From NCBI GenBank assembly GCA_037951105.1, contig JBAMJV010007428.1, forward strand, positions 46,466-110,465: a stretch of 64,000 nt of DNA, given 5' to 3'. Shown here piece after piece: positions 12,901 to 38,333 of the stretch. A model generated the notes under the pieces. The model was not told the DNA's origin. It worked only from the letters and a program-made list of their open reading frames with translations, and made no database searches. Position 1 is the stretch's first letter. Every line of letters starts with the position of its first letter. Origin of the DNA: Echinarachnius parma. Lineage: Eukaryota; Echinodermata; Echinoidea; Clypeasteroida; Echinarachniidae. The position numbers and the translations under genes were made by a program.

Positions 12901-14301
12901 AGAAAAGAGGAATACAAAAATAAAATAATCTGTAGAAAACTCAATGTTCTGTAAACTTTTTTGTCCTTGTTGTGGCCCAGTCAGGCAAGTAAAATCAAGA
13001 TTTCTCACATTTGAGTGGCCCCAATGCTGAATTTGATGGTCTCAAACACAGAAATACACTAACAATTTTGTTATATTGATTTGTTTGTTGTTGTTGTTGT
13101 TGTGTTGATTGATTGATTGATTGATTTATTTTTTTTGGGGGGGGGGGATTTTTTCCCCTGGTGGCCCCCTCCTTTGCATCTAGAAATCCTTGCACAATCT
13201 TTCACCCCCCCCCCTTCATCTCCCTAGATATGACTCAAGCTACCTAACTCACCTGTAGGTGCCGAGGTCTGAGCAAGTGTGCGATGTCAATCATTGCTTG
13301 AGACGCAAGCATGGTCAAGGCCTCTGGAGCGACCTTCAGGATCTTCCTTCCCTCAACTTCTACTGTGGACACATAGTCACCTGCAAACAATGAACGATTG
13401 AAATGTAGTATGCACAATACTTTAAATTATTAGACACTAACAATATTTCTCTTTGTTAATTTAGTAGAGGATTGTTGACCATATTACCATATATTTCCTG
13501 CAAAACAATAATCTATAATTTCAAGATAATTTAAATTAGACTAAAGCTGATATTCCTACTGGTAGCCTAGGGTAGTTAATGTAATTTGTATTTAAAGTTA
13601 ATTAAAAAGACTTGCTTGATTACAAATTTTACAAAGAAAAGAAAAGAAAAGAAAAGAAACCTAATTTTTAGGTTTGAAATATTAAGTTCTAAATGCATAA
13701 AATCCTACACATAATTATGAACAAAGGTACATCTTCAAACCTAACAATTGTTTTAAATCCACTACGGGTACTGGAAATTAATAAATGGGTTTATTCAAGA
13801 CTATTCAGCTTAAATAGAAGAGAAAGCAATGTCCATAAATACATTAACACTGATTCATACAAGAATTGTAATAAATGAACGTTAGTATATATTCTTGCTG
13901 TATAATATAACGCTTTTTCATAATTTTGAATTTTTAAGATTATTGTAATAAGTGTTTAATGTGCATCAGTTTTTGTGCATAATTTATTTATAATATGTTT
14001 AAGATTTATGTGTATTTTTAATGTATATGACTATTATTGTTATTGTACCAATGTACCATGATCATTGTTGGTCTTTGGACCTTTGTATCATGTCATTTAT
14101 ACCGGAAATAAATAAATAAATAAATAAATAGATAAATAATGATCTGATCGCACCTGTTAGTTTCTTGAATGGTGTTTCCTGAGCTACTTCAGGTTTGAAC
14201 ACGTCCTGGTAGACGAAAGGTTTCAGGCCAGCGGCTGAAGCCTTGTGTCTCACCAGCCCCTGCCTGAGGGCACGGAGGCCAAGAAGTCTGGAGCACAACA
14301 T
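6595..14301 (-). CDS. Class I fumarate hydratase, [4Fe-4S] type, probably mitochondrial (3' part missing from window)
   Basis: Reversible hydration of fumarate to malate. Exons (minus): 14301-14154, 13380-13253, 12888-12750, 11451-11351, 10509-10303, 9926-9800, 8968-8778, 7241-7052, 6722-6595, all with GT-AG borders and matching phases; 453 codons. Residues 1-25 ([20 protein letters not shown]) look like a mitochondrial presequence. Cluster cysteines: Cys129 (GCQDTGTA), Cys248 ([10 protein letters not shown]) and Cys342 (GVSCSADR), a constant offset of 4 from the known ligands of the Leishmania enzyme; catalytic Asp131 is present. The frame ends at AKTPE before a good donor. The family continues about 90-100 residues with a GPTTAGRMD block, which I cannot find between 1 and 6590, so the last exon(s) lie past the left edge or are lost. 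The start ATG follows a 3' splice site (CACAG/AGATG), so a 5' UTR exon lies further upstream. Animals normally use class II fumarase. Confidence 0.93.
6914..6959. repeat. (GAT)n microsatellite
   Basis: About fifteen uninterrupted GAT triplets followed by degenerate GAG/GAT, in the fumarase intron after exon 8. The open frames through it (poly-Asp, poly-Met, poly-Ser) are simple-repeat artefacts. Confidence 0.95.
7290..8115 (-). repeat. Five extra copies of the fumarase exon 8 head
   Basis: Upstream of complete exon 8 (7241-7052) lie copies of the exon's first ~130 bp plus preceding intron. Four keep a 3' splice site, with exon starts at 7423, 7623, 7919 and 8110; one (about 7680-7755) is an internal fragment. 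They encode variants of [20 protein letters not shown] and [20 protein letters not shown]. None has the exon tail ([13 protein letters not shown]) or its donor. Periods are about 180-300 bp. The copies keep long open frames (7432-7734 reads across two). Confidence 0.88.
8345..8660 (-). repeat. Decayed copies of the fumarase exon 7 tail and donor
   Basis: Just downstream (in gene direction) of exon 7 (8968-8778), two degraded copies are visible. One near 8545-8655 matches the exon end GVSCSADRQ, its donor and the following intron. One near 8400-8460 matches intron sequence only. They are tail-type duplicates, the mirror of the head-type copies at exon 8. Confidence 0.65.
9156..9295. repeat. 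Long hairpin (foldback element)
   Basis: Two arms of about 65 bp are inverted copies around a four-base loop near 9224. Each arm begins AATATTGACTGGC from the outside and contains TATATCAGAAATATTGCATT. A few mismatches and one short unpaired patch are seen. It lies in the fumarase intron between exons 6 and 7, as expected for a small foldback transposon or MITE. Confidence 0.85.
10620..11150 (-). repeat. Three extra copies of the fumarase exon 5 head
   Basis: Upstream of exon 5 (10509-10303) are three progressively worse copies of its first ~100 bp with the preceding intron. Their 3' splice sites give exon starts at 10730, 10948 and about 11115. The nearest copy still codes [19 protein letters not shown], then breaks. 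The farther ones carry deletions and stops. Periods are 221, 218 and 167 bp. All lack the exon's donor end. Confidence 0.85.
11654..12203. mobile_element. 550-bp MITE with TTAA target duplication (Kolobok-like), copy 1
   Basis: The termini AGGGATAGTTGAGTTCTGG and its inverted counterpart near 12185-12203 form a ~20-bp imperfect inverted repeat. The element is flanked on both sides by TTAA. No coding capacity is seen. TTAA duplications with AGGG ends are typical of Kolobok non-autonomous elements; piggyBac is less likely because the ends do not start CCC. It sits in the fumarase intron between exons 3 and 4. Two further family members are at 41.2 and 48.7 kb. Confidence 0.8.
12294..12600 (+). 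mobile_element. tRNA-derived SINE
   Basis: A tRNA-like head is visible, with an A-box-like TGGTGGAGCGTG near 12319 and a B box GAGTTCGAACCC near 12353-12364. The sequence does not fold as a true tRNA and runs into a ~200-bp body ending in an AATAATAATTG tail. Such structure is typical of invertebrate tRNA-SINEs transcribed by RNA polymerase III. Confidence 0.7.
12597..12690 (-). mobile_element. Inverted terminal fragment of the Kolobok-like MITE
   Basis: The stretch GGATAGTTGAATTTTGG, then AGAGGGCGCTATAC and the GAAAAACTGAGTGTCAAATT part, matches the 3' end of the element at 11654-12203 in reverse orientation. It is truncated after about 95 bp. Confidence 0.65.
12960..13195. repeat. Simple-sequence tract (TGTTG/TTGAT/poly-G) within a degraded dispersed repeat
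   Basis: TTG and TTGAT tandem units are followed by an 11-13 base G run and a T run. The surrounding GGCCC...GTGGCCCC words recur near 26.6 and 28.2 kb, which points to an old dispersed element. No coding signal. Confidence 0.5.
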
Positions 14302-14404
14302 CTCTGTGATGGAAATGAAAAGGAAACAATTAGAAATATGGTTGGTTAGTTAATTTTAAACTGTCAAAATGGGCTGAAGACTAGCATTAATAAGGTAAAG
14401 AGTG

Positions 14405-15235
14405 CTAATCTTTGGAAAGGTTCAAAGGCACGGAGACCAAGAAATCTGGATGGAAGATGAAAATGAAAAGAAGAACAAAAAGAGAGAAATATAGCTGGTT
14501 AATTAATTTGACTATGAAGGCTCTATCATCAATAAATTAAAGAGTATTAATAATTGGAAAGGTTTGAGGCACAGAGACCAAGAAGTCTGGAGCAAAGCAT
14601 CTCTGTGATGGAAAATGAAAATGATAGGGGAAAAAAAGAGAAAAATATAGTTGGTTAATTAATTTGACTATGAAGGCTCTAAGTAAAGAGTATTAATAAT
14701 TGGAAAGGTTTGAGGCACAGAGACCAAGAAGTCTGGAGCAAAGCATCTCTGTGATGGAAATGAAAAGGAAACAATTAATAGTTGGTAAGTTGAGTTTAGG
14801 TCTGTCAAAATGGGCTCAAGATCTTTACTATAAAAGTAAAGAGCGCTTATCTTTGGAAAGGTTTGAGGCACAGAAACCAAAAAGTCTGGAGCACAGCATC
14901 TCTATGACGGAAGATGAAAATGAAAAGAAGAAAAAAAAGAGAGAAATATAGTTGCTTGATTAATTTGACTATGAAGGCTCTATCATCAATAAAGTAAAGA
15001 GTATTAATAATTGGAAAGGTTTGAGGCACAGAGACCAAGAAGTCTGGAGCACAACATCTCTGTGATGGAAATGAAAAGGAAACAATTAGAAATATAGTTG
15101 GTAAGTTAATTTACCCGTCAAAATGGGACTGGAGACTATCATTACTAAAGTAAATGGTTCTAATCTATGGAAAGGTTTGAGGCACAGAGACCAAAAAGTC
15201 TGGAGCACAGCATCTCTGTGATGGAAAATGAAAAT
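14405..15235 (-). repeat. Six extra copies of the fumarase start-codon exon head
   Basis: Units of ~130-170 bp repeat intron end, 3' splice site and exon head with the ATG. Decoy ATGs are at 14600, 14746, 14899, 15057 and 15213 (first base on the minus strand); the copy near 14420-14465 has lost it. They encode [19 protein letters not shown] heads matching the real [12 protein letters not shown], then run into intron. A seventh copy lies at 19484-19545, cut off from the array by an inserted LINE. The intron part keeps GAAAATGAAAAG and AGTTGGTTAATTAA words in most copies. Confidence 0.87.
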
Positions 15236-15385
15236 GAAAAGATAAAAAGAGAGAAATATAGTTGGTTAATTGATTTGACTATGAAGGCTCTATCATCAAT
15301 AAAGTAAAGAGTATTACTAATTACTAAAACCCCCCTAATTACTAAAACCCCCAAAAACCTGTAAACCCCCAAAAACCTGTATCTC

Positions 15386-18300
15386 TTGCCAAATGGCTGA
15401 CCATACAAGGAGGAGACCATCCCCGGTAGCAACTTGCCTTAATAAGCAAAATGTGAGGAGATGACCGACTTGTGAGATTATGGGTAATCGTCCTGGTCCA
15501 CCTTCTCGTGGTGGGGGTTGTTAACCTGTTGTCTAGCACAACAGGGCGAACAGACCAGGGTGGCTAGGAGAGGAGTGTCTCATCCGCCTAGCTAACGTTT
15601 CGAGCGAAACTGTTTCATGATGAAGAAAAGCCATAACTGCACCAGGGTTAAAGCCCCTGCCTTAACTAACCCGCCAGATCAGCCTGTGGTCCAGCGTCAA
15701 GCTAGGAAAAATGAAGCGACATCTTTAAAGCCAACCGCAGGCCAAACTGCAAATGGAAGGGATGCTGCTGATGAGCCACAGAGAAGAGAGGCCCTACTAA
15801 CAACGAAAAAACAAATAGGTATAGGAACATGGAACGTCCGAACCTTGCATCAACCCGGAAGCCTAGACATCCTATTGCACCAACTAAAAGGCTTCAAGTG
15901 GGAAATCATCGGACTTTCAGAAACCCACTGGACAGATATGGGTGAATTTGTACATGACGGTTACAAGATCCTATGTGCAGGCAAGGACATTATACACAGG
16001 GAAGGAGTTGCACTTGTCCTAAGCAGAACAGCGCAGAACGCCCTGCTTGGATATAATCCAATCTCCCCTAGACTGATTACCGCATGATTTCAAGTACAAT
16101 CGGGAACGCTAACAGTCATCCAAGTCTACGCTCCAAATATGGCACAAAGTGAAGAGGTCACTGATGAGTTCTACAATTTGTTGCAGACCACAATTGACAA
16201 AACACCGAGTAAAGACATTTTGATGATAATGGGAGATCTTAATGCAAAAGTGGGAAGAGACTTCAACCAATGGAACCAGGTGATTGGACAACATGGACTG
16301 GGGGAAGCCAATGCCAGGGGAGAAAAACTCCTCAATTTTTGTGCAGCAAACGACCTCATTATCACAAACACAATGTTTAAACAGAAGAAGGAAAGTAGGC
16401 AGTGGACCTGGGAATCACCTGACCAAAAGACGTACAACAAAATTGACTTCATCATGATTAGTGGCAGATGGAAAAGCTCAGTAAGCAACTCCAGAAGTTT
16501 TCCTAGCGCCGATGTGGGTTCAGATCACCAGCTGGTAATCGCCAATCTACGACTGAAATTCAAATCGAAACCAAGAGTAGAATTCCCCAAGAAATATGAT
16601 GTATTCAAACTCAAAAATCATGAAACAAGAGCAGCATATGAGATTGAAATAGGCGGAAGATTTGCACCACTACTAAATGAACATGACACAGATGTAGAAG
16701 CATTATGGGAAGAAGTGAAAACAGCTGTCAATGAATCTTCACAGAAAATACTGGGACATCAGAAATCCAAACAACAAGATCCCTGGATTAGCGAAGAGGT
16801 TCTACAACTTAGTGATGAACGGAAGAAAGCGAAACAGGACAAGATAAATGACCCAAACAAGAAACCAAGATACAACTTCCTTAATAGAGAGATTAGAAGA
16901 AAAACCAAGGAATGTAAAGATAAATGGCTGAAAGATCTTTGCAAGAAGGTAGAAAACTCTCACCAAACTGCCAAGACAAAAGCTGTTTACACAACAATTA
17001 AGCAAATCTCAAAGAAACCCAGTATCAGAATGCAGACAATTAAAAGCAAAGAGGGACATGTCTTGACGGAGATGACTGACGTAAAGGATAGATGGAAGGA
17101 AAATTATCAAGAACTATACAACAGCCAGAACCCTGTAGACGAAGAGCAAACAAACATACCATTAATGCCCAACCTTGATCCTGTGCCAGATATTCTTCGG
17201 GAAGAAGTAGAGAGGGCCGTAAGGAAACTTACAGATGGAAAGACACCAGGCTACGACCGCATATCAGGGGAAGAATTCAAAGCAGCCGGCGAGACGGGCA
17301 TCGATGTACTACTTAAGCTGTGCAACATGATATGGCATGAGGAAACATTCCCGTCGGACTGGGGAAAGGAAATCATAATCCCAATCTTTAAGAAAAAAGA
17401 CAAGCTAGACTGCGGAAATTATCGAGGCATTAGCTTATTGAGCCACGCAGGGAAAGTTTTCAGCTTAATACTCCAGCAGAGGATCCTAAAGAAAACAGAG
17501 GAAATTCTCTCTGAAGCACAAGCCGGCTTCCGCCCAGGAAGATCAACTATTGACCAACTCTTCAGCCTCAGACTTATCATTGAGAAACACCTTGAGAGGA
17601 ACCAAGACCTGTACCTATGCTACATTGACTATCAGAAGGCATTCGACTCAGTATGGCAAGAAGGACTCTGGAAAGCGATGGAATTTTTTGGATACTCTTC
17701 CAAATACATTAGCCTCCTTCAAGCGCTATACAAACAATCCAGCAGTGCTGTACGAGTGAATGGGGAAATAACAGACTGGTTCCAATCATCAGTAGGGGTA
17801 CGGCAAGGATGTGTACTATCCCCTCAACTTTTCAATATCCTCCTAGAAGTTGTGATGCTCTATTCCACCTATGACACGCCGATCGGAGTAGAGATCCAGG
17901 GACACAGAATCAACAATCTAAGATTTGCAGACGACATCGTCTTGATTGCAGACACTGAGGGAAATCTACAAGCCCTAGTAGATGAAGTCAACAGAAGAAG
18001 TTCAAACTTTGGCCTGAAACTCAACATCAACAAAACTGAAGTGCAAGTAATTAGTAAGCAGCCACATTTAATTGATATTAGGATAAATGGAGAAAAACTT
18101 AAACAAGCTGAGAAGTTTATTTACTTGGGAGGGACAATCTCACAAACAGGATCCTGTTCAGAAGAGGTTCAAAACCGCATTGGAAAGGCAATCGGAGCAT
18201 TCCAGGCCCTTAACCAAATCTGGTCATCAAAGCCAAAGGACATACGCTGCACAACGAAAGTAGAACTTTATAAAGTGCTTGTGCTGTCCATCCTCCTCTA

Positions 18301-18780
18301 TGGTGCTGAAACCTGGACCCTTAAAAAAGATTGATGCCAATAGACTACACACTTTTGAGATGTCATGCCTCAGGAGAATCATGGGAGTTACCAGACTAGA
18401 CAGGCTAAGGAACACATTCATTCGGAACAACCTAAATATGGAAGAAACAATCACTGATAAAGTCACTACCAAAAGATTGAGATACTTTGGACATGTCAAT
18501 CGAATGGACCCCCAAAGATACCCACAAATACTCCTCAACGGTAGAATACATGGGAACCGACCAAGAGGAAGACCAGCCAAAAAGTGGACAGATGGTGTAA
18601 AAGAGGACTGCGCTACTAGACGCATACATTCCCTAACTCAAGCCAAAAGATTGACCGAAGATAGGAAGATGTGGCAAGCCATCGTGAAACAGAAGCCATC
18701 ACACATCCAGGCGATGGTGTGGACCACACAACACTACATTGTAATGCTGCGCTATACGGGAACAATGTGGGACAGTACAA
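15386..18780 (+). mobile_element. RTE-like non-LTR retrotransposon (LINE), nearly full length
   Basis: One ORF codes for an APE endonuclease then a reverse transcriptase. Endonuclease motifs: IGTWNVRTL, GLSETHW, IMGDLNAKVG, YNKIDFIM and SDHQLV. RT motifs: AGFRPGRSTIDQL, YIDYQKAFDSV, GVRQGCVLSPQLF and FADD at about 17924-17935. The C-terminal block GHVNRMDP and RPRGRPAKKW is typical of RTE/BovB-type elements. The ORF starts at 15617 and is broken by one in-frame TGA at 16085-16087 and one frame change in an A run near 18325, after which the same protein continues to about 18720. The damage is light, so the copy is fairly young. It split the array of fumarase start-exon copies. Two short direct repeats at 15317-15375 precede its 5' UTR. 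The exact 3' end is uncertain. Confidence 0.87.
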
Positions 18781-19047
18781 AAAAAGTTTGTCAAAATTTC
18801 ACACAAAATTATTATCTTAAATTCAACAAAATCAATCATGACTGGACCTAAAAATGATACAAGTGTTATATGAACTTACCAAAATGGTCCAAATTATTCT
18901 TCAAATGTCGAAAAAAATGGAAAATCTGCAGTTTTGGAAAATAAAAAGACTGAGAAAATCTCAGTCGTGATCCCTCTCGAAAGTGTTGCTGCTATCTGGA
19001 TGACTGTCATGTATTTCCCGCAAGCTTCCCACACCACACGTGTTACC

Positions 19048-19110
19048 GTATCCGAATTCTGACACGGCGTATCCGAATTCTGATACGGCGTATCCGAAAT
19101 CGGATACGGC
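19048..19110. repeat. Three 21-bp tandem repeats
   Basis: The unit GTATCCGAATTCTGATACGG plus C occurs three times exactly in register (19048, 19069, 19090), each holding a near-palindrome CCGTATC...GATACGG. A CACGTG motif lies just upstream at 19037-19042. The tract lies in the fumarase-brambleberry intergenic region. It could be a protein-binding array, but that is not shown. Confidence 0.75.
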
Positions 19111-19483
19111 GGGCATGCTTGCAGATCGCGAGTTGGCTTGTTTTGGACAATAATAAGCGGCCTCCGCATGTTGCGGGCGGGCTTTCTTTGTTTACGATGG
19201 GACATCGAGCAGGAAGAGAAAGAAATGGAACTTATATGACGATTTTTGTAAGTATGACTTATCATTTTGAAAATGAAATTTTGTACAATAAATCATAAAA
19301 TCAGCTTCAATCTAGGTATGCAATGTTTTACTTTAGATATGCTGTTCTTTTCTCTCTGTTTGTAGTTCAAATTGTGTCCCGTAGATTTTTACCACTGTGA
19401 GCAGTAAATGGTCCATCAGGACCATTTACAATACATTGTAGATGTGGTGTGGACGGCATAAGTCAAGTAAGTCATTACTAATT

Positions 19484-19545
19484 GGAAAGGTTTGAGGCAC
19501 AGAGACCAAGAAGTCTAATGGACAGCATCTCTGACTCTGTGACGA
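19484..19545 (-). repeat. Isolated copy of the fumarase start-exon head
   Basis: This matches the 14.4-15.2 kb units over ~60 bp, including GGAAAGGTTTGAGGCACAGA and an ATG position at 19528. Its separation by about 4.2 kb is explained mainly by the LINE inserted between copies. Confidence 0.75.
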
Positions 19546-19549
19546 AAAA

Positions 19550-21195
19550 TTTAAATTCTTTTAACATTTATTTAATTTGTTTCCTCTCATTAAATTATCG
19601 AGGGTGGATTGACCTTTCAGTTTCAGCATGGCTGATTTCCAAAGGGGTCAACACTCCAAATTACAGACAAAAATTTAAACAAATATGAAACAATGATTTT
19701 GCACGAGTTGCTGAGTTCTGGTCCCCTACCAACCAAGTTCTGCGAAAAACTTCTGCGTCGATACTCAGCAGGATCCATAAATATAAATGAGGATAAAATG
19801 CAGAGGAACAAATAAACAAAACAAAACAATACAAAAAAAAGCACAAACATACAACAATTCAAACAAAAGCGAGCTCTCGGCTTAATTGCCGAGGGCAGGA
19901 AATGCTTCCCGAGGCTGAAGGCTGCCAGTGAGAGTGCTAGTTAACAAGTGTGGCGTAGCGTGTAGCTGCTCTCACCAGCAGGGCCACCTATACCGTTTGT
20001 GTATAGCATACAGAATCACATTGCCGTAGTGCGTTATTTTTTCGCTCGGCGGGGCAATTGATTGTGTGAGGGGTGTTGGCGAATTCACTTTGACCCAGTT
20101 GACAATGAGTTGTTAATGATTACGACCGGACGCTAGCGGTTATAGAACAATGGTACCACGTAGTGTGCGAGGTCATGTGTAACATACAAAGTATTTTACA
20201 CATGACAGAACAGGTATGGCTGCTCAGGCAAGACACACTTCATCACTTGTGACATTGTGTTGTAGCTTTTAGTTTTGTTGGACTGTCTACTGATGTACGC
20301 GATCAACTACCATCGATACATCTACTCTCTCTATGACTCTAGCTCTCATAAACACTCTCATTAACGTGCATTATTAAAAAGTAAATAGACTTTAGTCTTC
20401 ACAAGATTACAAATACAACTAGTATGGTATTGGGTCCTATTACCGGATACCATTTCTTTACGCCATGAAAACGATCAACATGAAGAACAGAGATATGAAT
20501 AAAACACAAATAAGTGATCTATATATTCTCAAGATAAAGAATTGATGACTTATTTCGTAGAAAAAAGCGGCAAACTTACGCAAATTGAACTTTTACGGCA
20601 CCCTTTCAAGAAAGCAGATTTTTTGTAGCGCACAAACCGGGTTGTATTAACCGGACGCACCAAACGTGAATGTTTTGCATGGGAATGTCATTGACATGCG
20701 CGCTGCCACTGGTGCGCGGCAAAGCGCGCGTATAACGCCTCAGGGCGCTTATTTTCTTCGGGAAATGGTGGAAAATGTTTGCTAAACATCCATTTATTAT
20801 CCTCCGTTAATGCCGACTTTCAAATTCAACTTTCAAAATTCGAACGTTTTTCCTATTGGAATTTGCATGTACGGTAATACAACCCGTTCGGTATTGCAAC
20901 CCCTTGCTATACTAGTACAAGTACAAGGCATTGAAAATTCCAACACAAAATTATGCACATGGGACTACGACTTGCCTGTTCACTCTTGAAGATGTAGCAG
21001 AAAACTTGGGAAAACAAGTGTATCACTCCATAAAATTTATTTCATTTTACTGCAAGTAAGCATCACAATACTGAGAGTAAATATTGCAAACATTCGAGCT
21101 TATGAAATGGTCAAAATAAGTTGATTAAGATAAATTTACTTACCGATTTGACTCTTGCCCTGTCAATTTAAAGGTCTTTCAGCTTCGTGCATCTA
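19550..21195. other. Divergent intergenic region, no genes seen
   Basis: No exon or ORF with family resemblance was found. CpG-richer patches occur at 20640-20760. The region separates fumarase (minus) from brambleberry (plus), so it may contain 5' UTR exons and promoter elements for fumarase that cannot be fixed from sequence alone. Confidence 0.5.
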
Positions 21196-21199
21196 ATTA

Positions 21200-21330
21200 A
21201 TGCTTTCGACCAATCAAGTGGGATCTTAGAAACTCCGCTGTTGTTTCGTCCAATCAACGTCTTTGTGACATAGGCCGTCACGTGCACGTCATGTGATAAG
21301 CGAGCGGAAAATACAAAAATAGAAAGATCG
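21200..21330 (+). promoter_or_regulatory. Probable brambleberry promoter
   Basis: Two CCAAT boxes in the same orientation (21210-21214 and 21250-21254) are followed by a CACGTG E-box at 21279-21284 inside a GTCACGTGCACGTCATGTGA block. The first coding ATG is about 140 bp further on. No TATA box is evident. Paired CCAAT boxes plus an E-box are usual in germline and housekeeping promoters. Confidence 0.55.
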
Positions 21331-21435
21331 CCCTACTAACTACTTTTTCAACGAACTATCGGAGAAAAACTTGTATTTTTGCACAAAACACCAACAGACT
21401 TTCACAGTTTGAGATTATTTCTAAACGTCATAATC

Positions 21436-36163
<14,728 letters not shown>

Positions 36164-36365
36164 AGGGAAATAGGAACATTGTCCAAATCCACAAATATTA
36201 CTCATCCCTTGTTGTATTCATATTACCAATAGAAGCCCAGTGGAGCAGTGCGAATGGTCGGTGAATTTAGGCCAAATCTCACTGGCGTGCTGATTGCGTG
36301 AATGTTCCACCGATATTTCTGAATTTAACAATACTAAGGTTAAGATTTCACCACACAAGCCCTTT
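36164..36365 (+). other. Start of brambleberry 3' UTR
   Basis: Non-coding sequence after the stop codon at 36161-36163. No AATAAA is seen before the Helentron-like element begins at about 36368, so the transcript may run through it. Confidence 0.45.
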
Positions 36366-36367
36366 TT

Positions 36368-37443
36368 ATGCCTCCGTAACGAAGTTGCTGGAGGCATTAT
36401 GTTTTCGGGTTGTCCGTCCGTCCGTACGTACAATGTACGTACGTCCCGTTCTCGTGATCGCATTATCTCAAGGACGGATTCTGACCAAACTTGGTACATG
36501 TATGTATCTTGGGGAGCCAATGAACTGATTAGATTTTGGGGTCATGAGGTCAAAGGTCACAGAGCTCATTATATATGCAAAAATAGCTCGTGATCGCGTT
36601 ATCTCAAGAACGAATTGACGGATTCTGACCAAACTTGGTACATGTATATATCTTGGAGAGCCAATGAACTAATTAGATTTTTGGGTCATGAGGTCAAAGG
36701 TCAAAAGGTCACAGGGCTCATTATATATGCAAAAATAGCTCGTGATCGTGTTATCTCGAGAACGAATTGACGGATTCTGACCAAACTTGGTACATGTATG
36801 TATCTTGGCGAGCCGATGAACTGATTACATTTTGGGGTCATGAGGTCAAAGGTCACAGAGCTCATTATATATGCAAAAATAGCTTGTGATCGCGTTATCT
36901 CAATAATGGATTGACGGATTCTGACCAAACTTGGTACATGTATGTATCTTGGGGAGCCAATGAACTGATTAGATTTTGGGGTCATGAGGTCGATCAAAGG
37001 TCACACGGCTCATTATACATGCAAACATAGCTTGCAATTGGAAATCTCAAGAACTGAATGTCAGATTTCAATCCAACTTGGTACCTGAATGTATCTTAGG
37101 GAGCATGTGTAGTCATTCGATTTTGTGGTCATGAGGTCAAAGGTCAAGGTCACAGGACTCATTTTGTAAAATTATTTCAAGAATCAGTTGACAAATAACC
37201 TTCAAACTTGGTACCTATAATTTGAATTTTGGGGAGCTAATAAACTAATAAAATGTTGGGTCATGAGGGCAAATGTCAAGGTCACTTATATATAGCTCAT
37301 AATTGTGATATGTCAAGATCTGATAGACAGATTACCATCAAAATTGAGTAAACAGAATTAATTATGTGTATGTTAATTTGGGCTTGATGGCGCAATGACG
37401 GAGGCATCATTTTCGACTGCGCACAGTCGAAGATCCATCTAGT
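36368..37443 (+). mobile_element. Helentron/HINE-like non-autonomous element, copy 1
   Basis: The 5' end has the hairpin ATGCCTCCG...CGGAGGCAT-type (36368-36397), and its complement recurs near the 3' end (ACGGAGGCAT, 37399-37408). The middle is 5-7 tandem units of ~120-150 bp (ACCAAACTTGGTAC, GGGGTCATGAGGTCAAAGGT). The 3' end is a perfect hairpin TTCGACTG-CGCA-CAGTCGAA (37412-37431), then seven bases and CTAGT. Subterminal inverted repeats, central tandem repeats and a terminal hairpin before CTRRT are the marks of Helitron/Helentron-derived elements. No coding capacity. Confidence 0.7.
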
Positions 37444-37853
37444 TTATACTAATTCAACAATATTGATCAATTAGTTTGGTCAATATGGATGTTTGTGGTA
37501 ACTTTCACAATATTGTTATTTGGCTTTAAAGCAGAATATTAACTTGTTCAATACTGAGCCCTATTCAGGAAAGAATGACTGCCTCTTTACTGTGTCATGA
37601 TTGCTATGAGAAACACTTGGATAAGCCATGTTTGTTAGTGGTCATTGGGGTGCATGTTTAACTCTTAACGTGCCACGGTTTTTAATTCTCTATGGCATTT
37701 GTGTGTATTGTAACTCGCAAAAATGCGAGCTTGGCACTCAAGGAGTTAAAGGGAAGCAAAACACTGGCATTTTTTTTACCATGACTAATAAGTGCATAAT
37801 TACAGTCACTTATAGTATATATTTCCTCTTGGGTATCACTAAAAATGGAAATA

Positions 37854-38032
37854 CAGTCAAACCTGTCTATAGTGGCCACCCAAGGGAATTCAAGAATAGT
37901 GGCCATTGTAGACAGGTGGCCACTATAGACAGGTTCAATAGCACTGTTTTTCCTTTCAGGGGATAACTTTTGATGGCCACTATAGACAGGTTGGCTGCTA
38001 TAGGCAGGTGGCCGCTAAGACAGGTTTGACTG
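37854..38032. mobile_element. 179-bp TA-flanked MITE, copy 2
   Basis: Perfect 15-bp inverted ends CAGTCAAACCTGTC and GACAGGTTTGACTG with TA flanks. Internal GGCCACTATAGACAGGTT words repeat in both orientations. Same family as 34110-34298. Confidence 0.82.
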
Positions 38033-38333
38033 TAATCAATTTTTTTAGGACCACTATCTATTTTGACTGACATCTGGAGGCTGCCATGTTTTCCATAGGT
38101 ACATAATTTTGCAACATCATCTGACCATGCACTAACAAAAGCGGGTTATATAACTGATGTTGTTGAGTCAGCTGCTATATGATTCTGTAAGCTTGCCTTT
38201 TATAGCTCAATTCAAAACTGATGTGCAGTTTACTTCCTGTGTTTTATGATTTTGTGAACACTTTCTAAGACAGGTAGAAACACTTAGCATTGTATTGTTG
38301 GATTATAGTGGATTGTATAATTTGCAATTTTGT

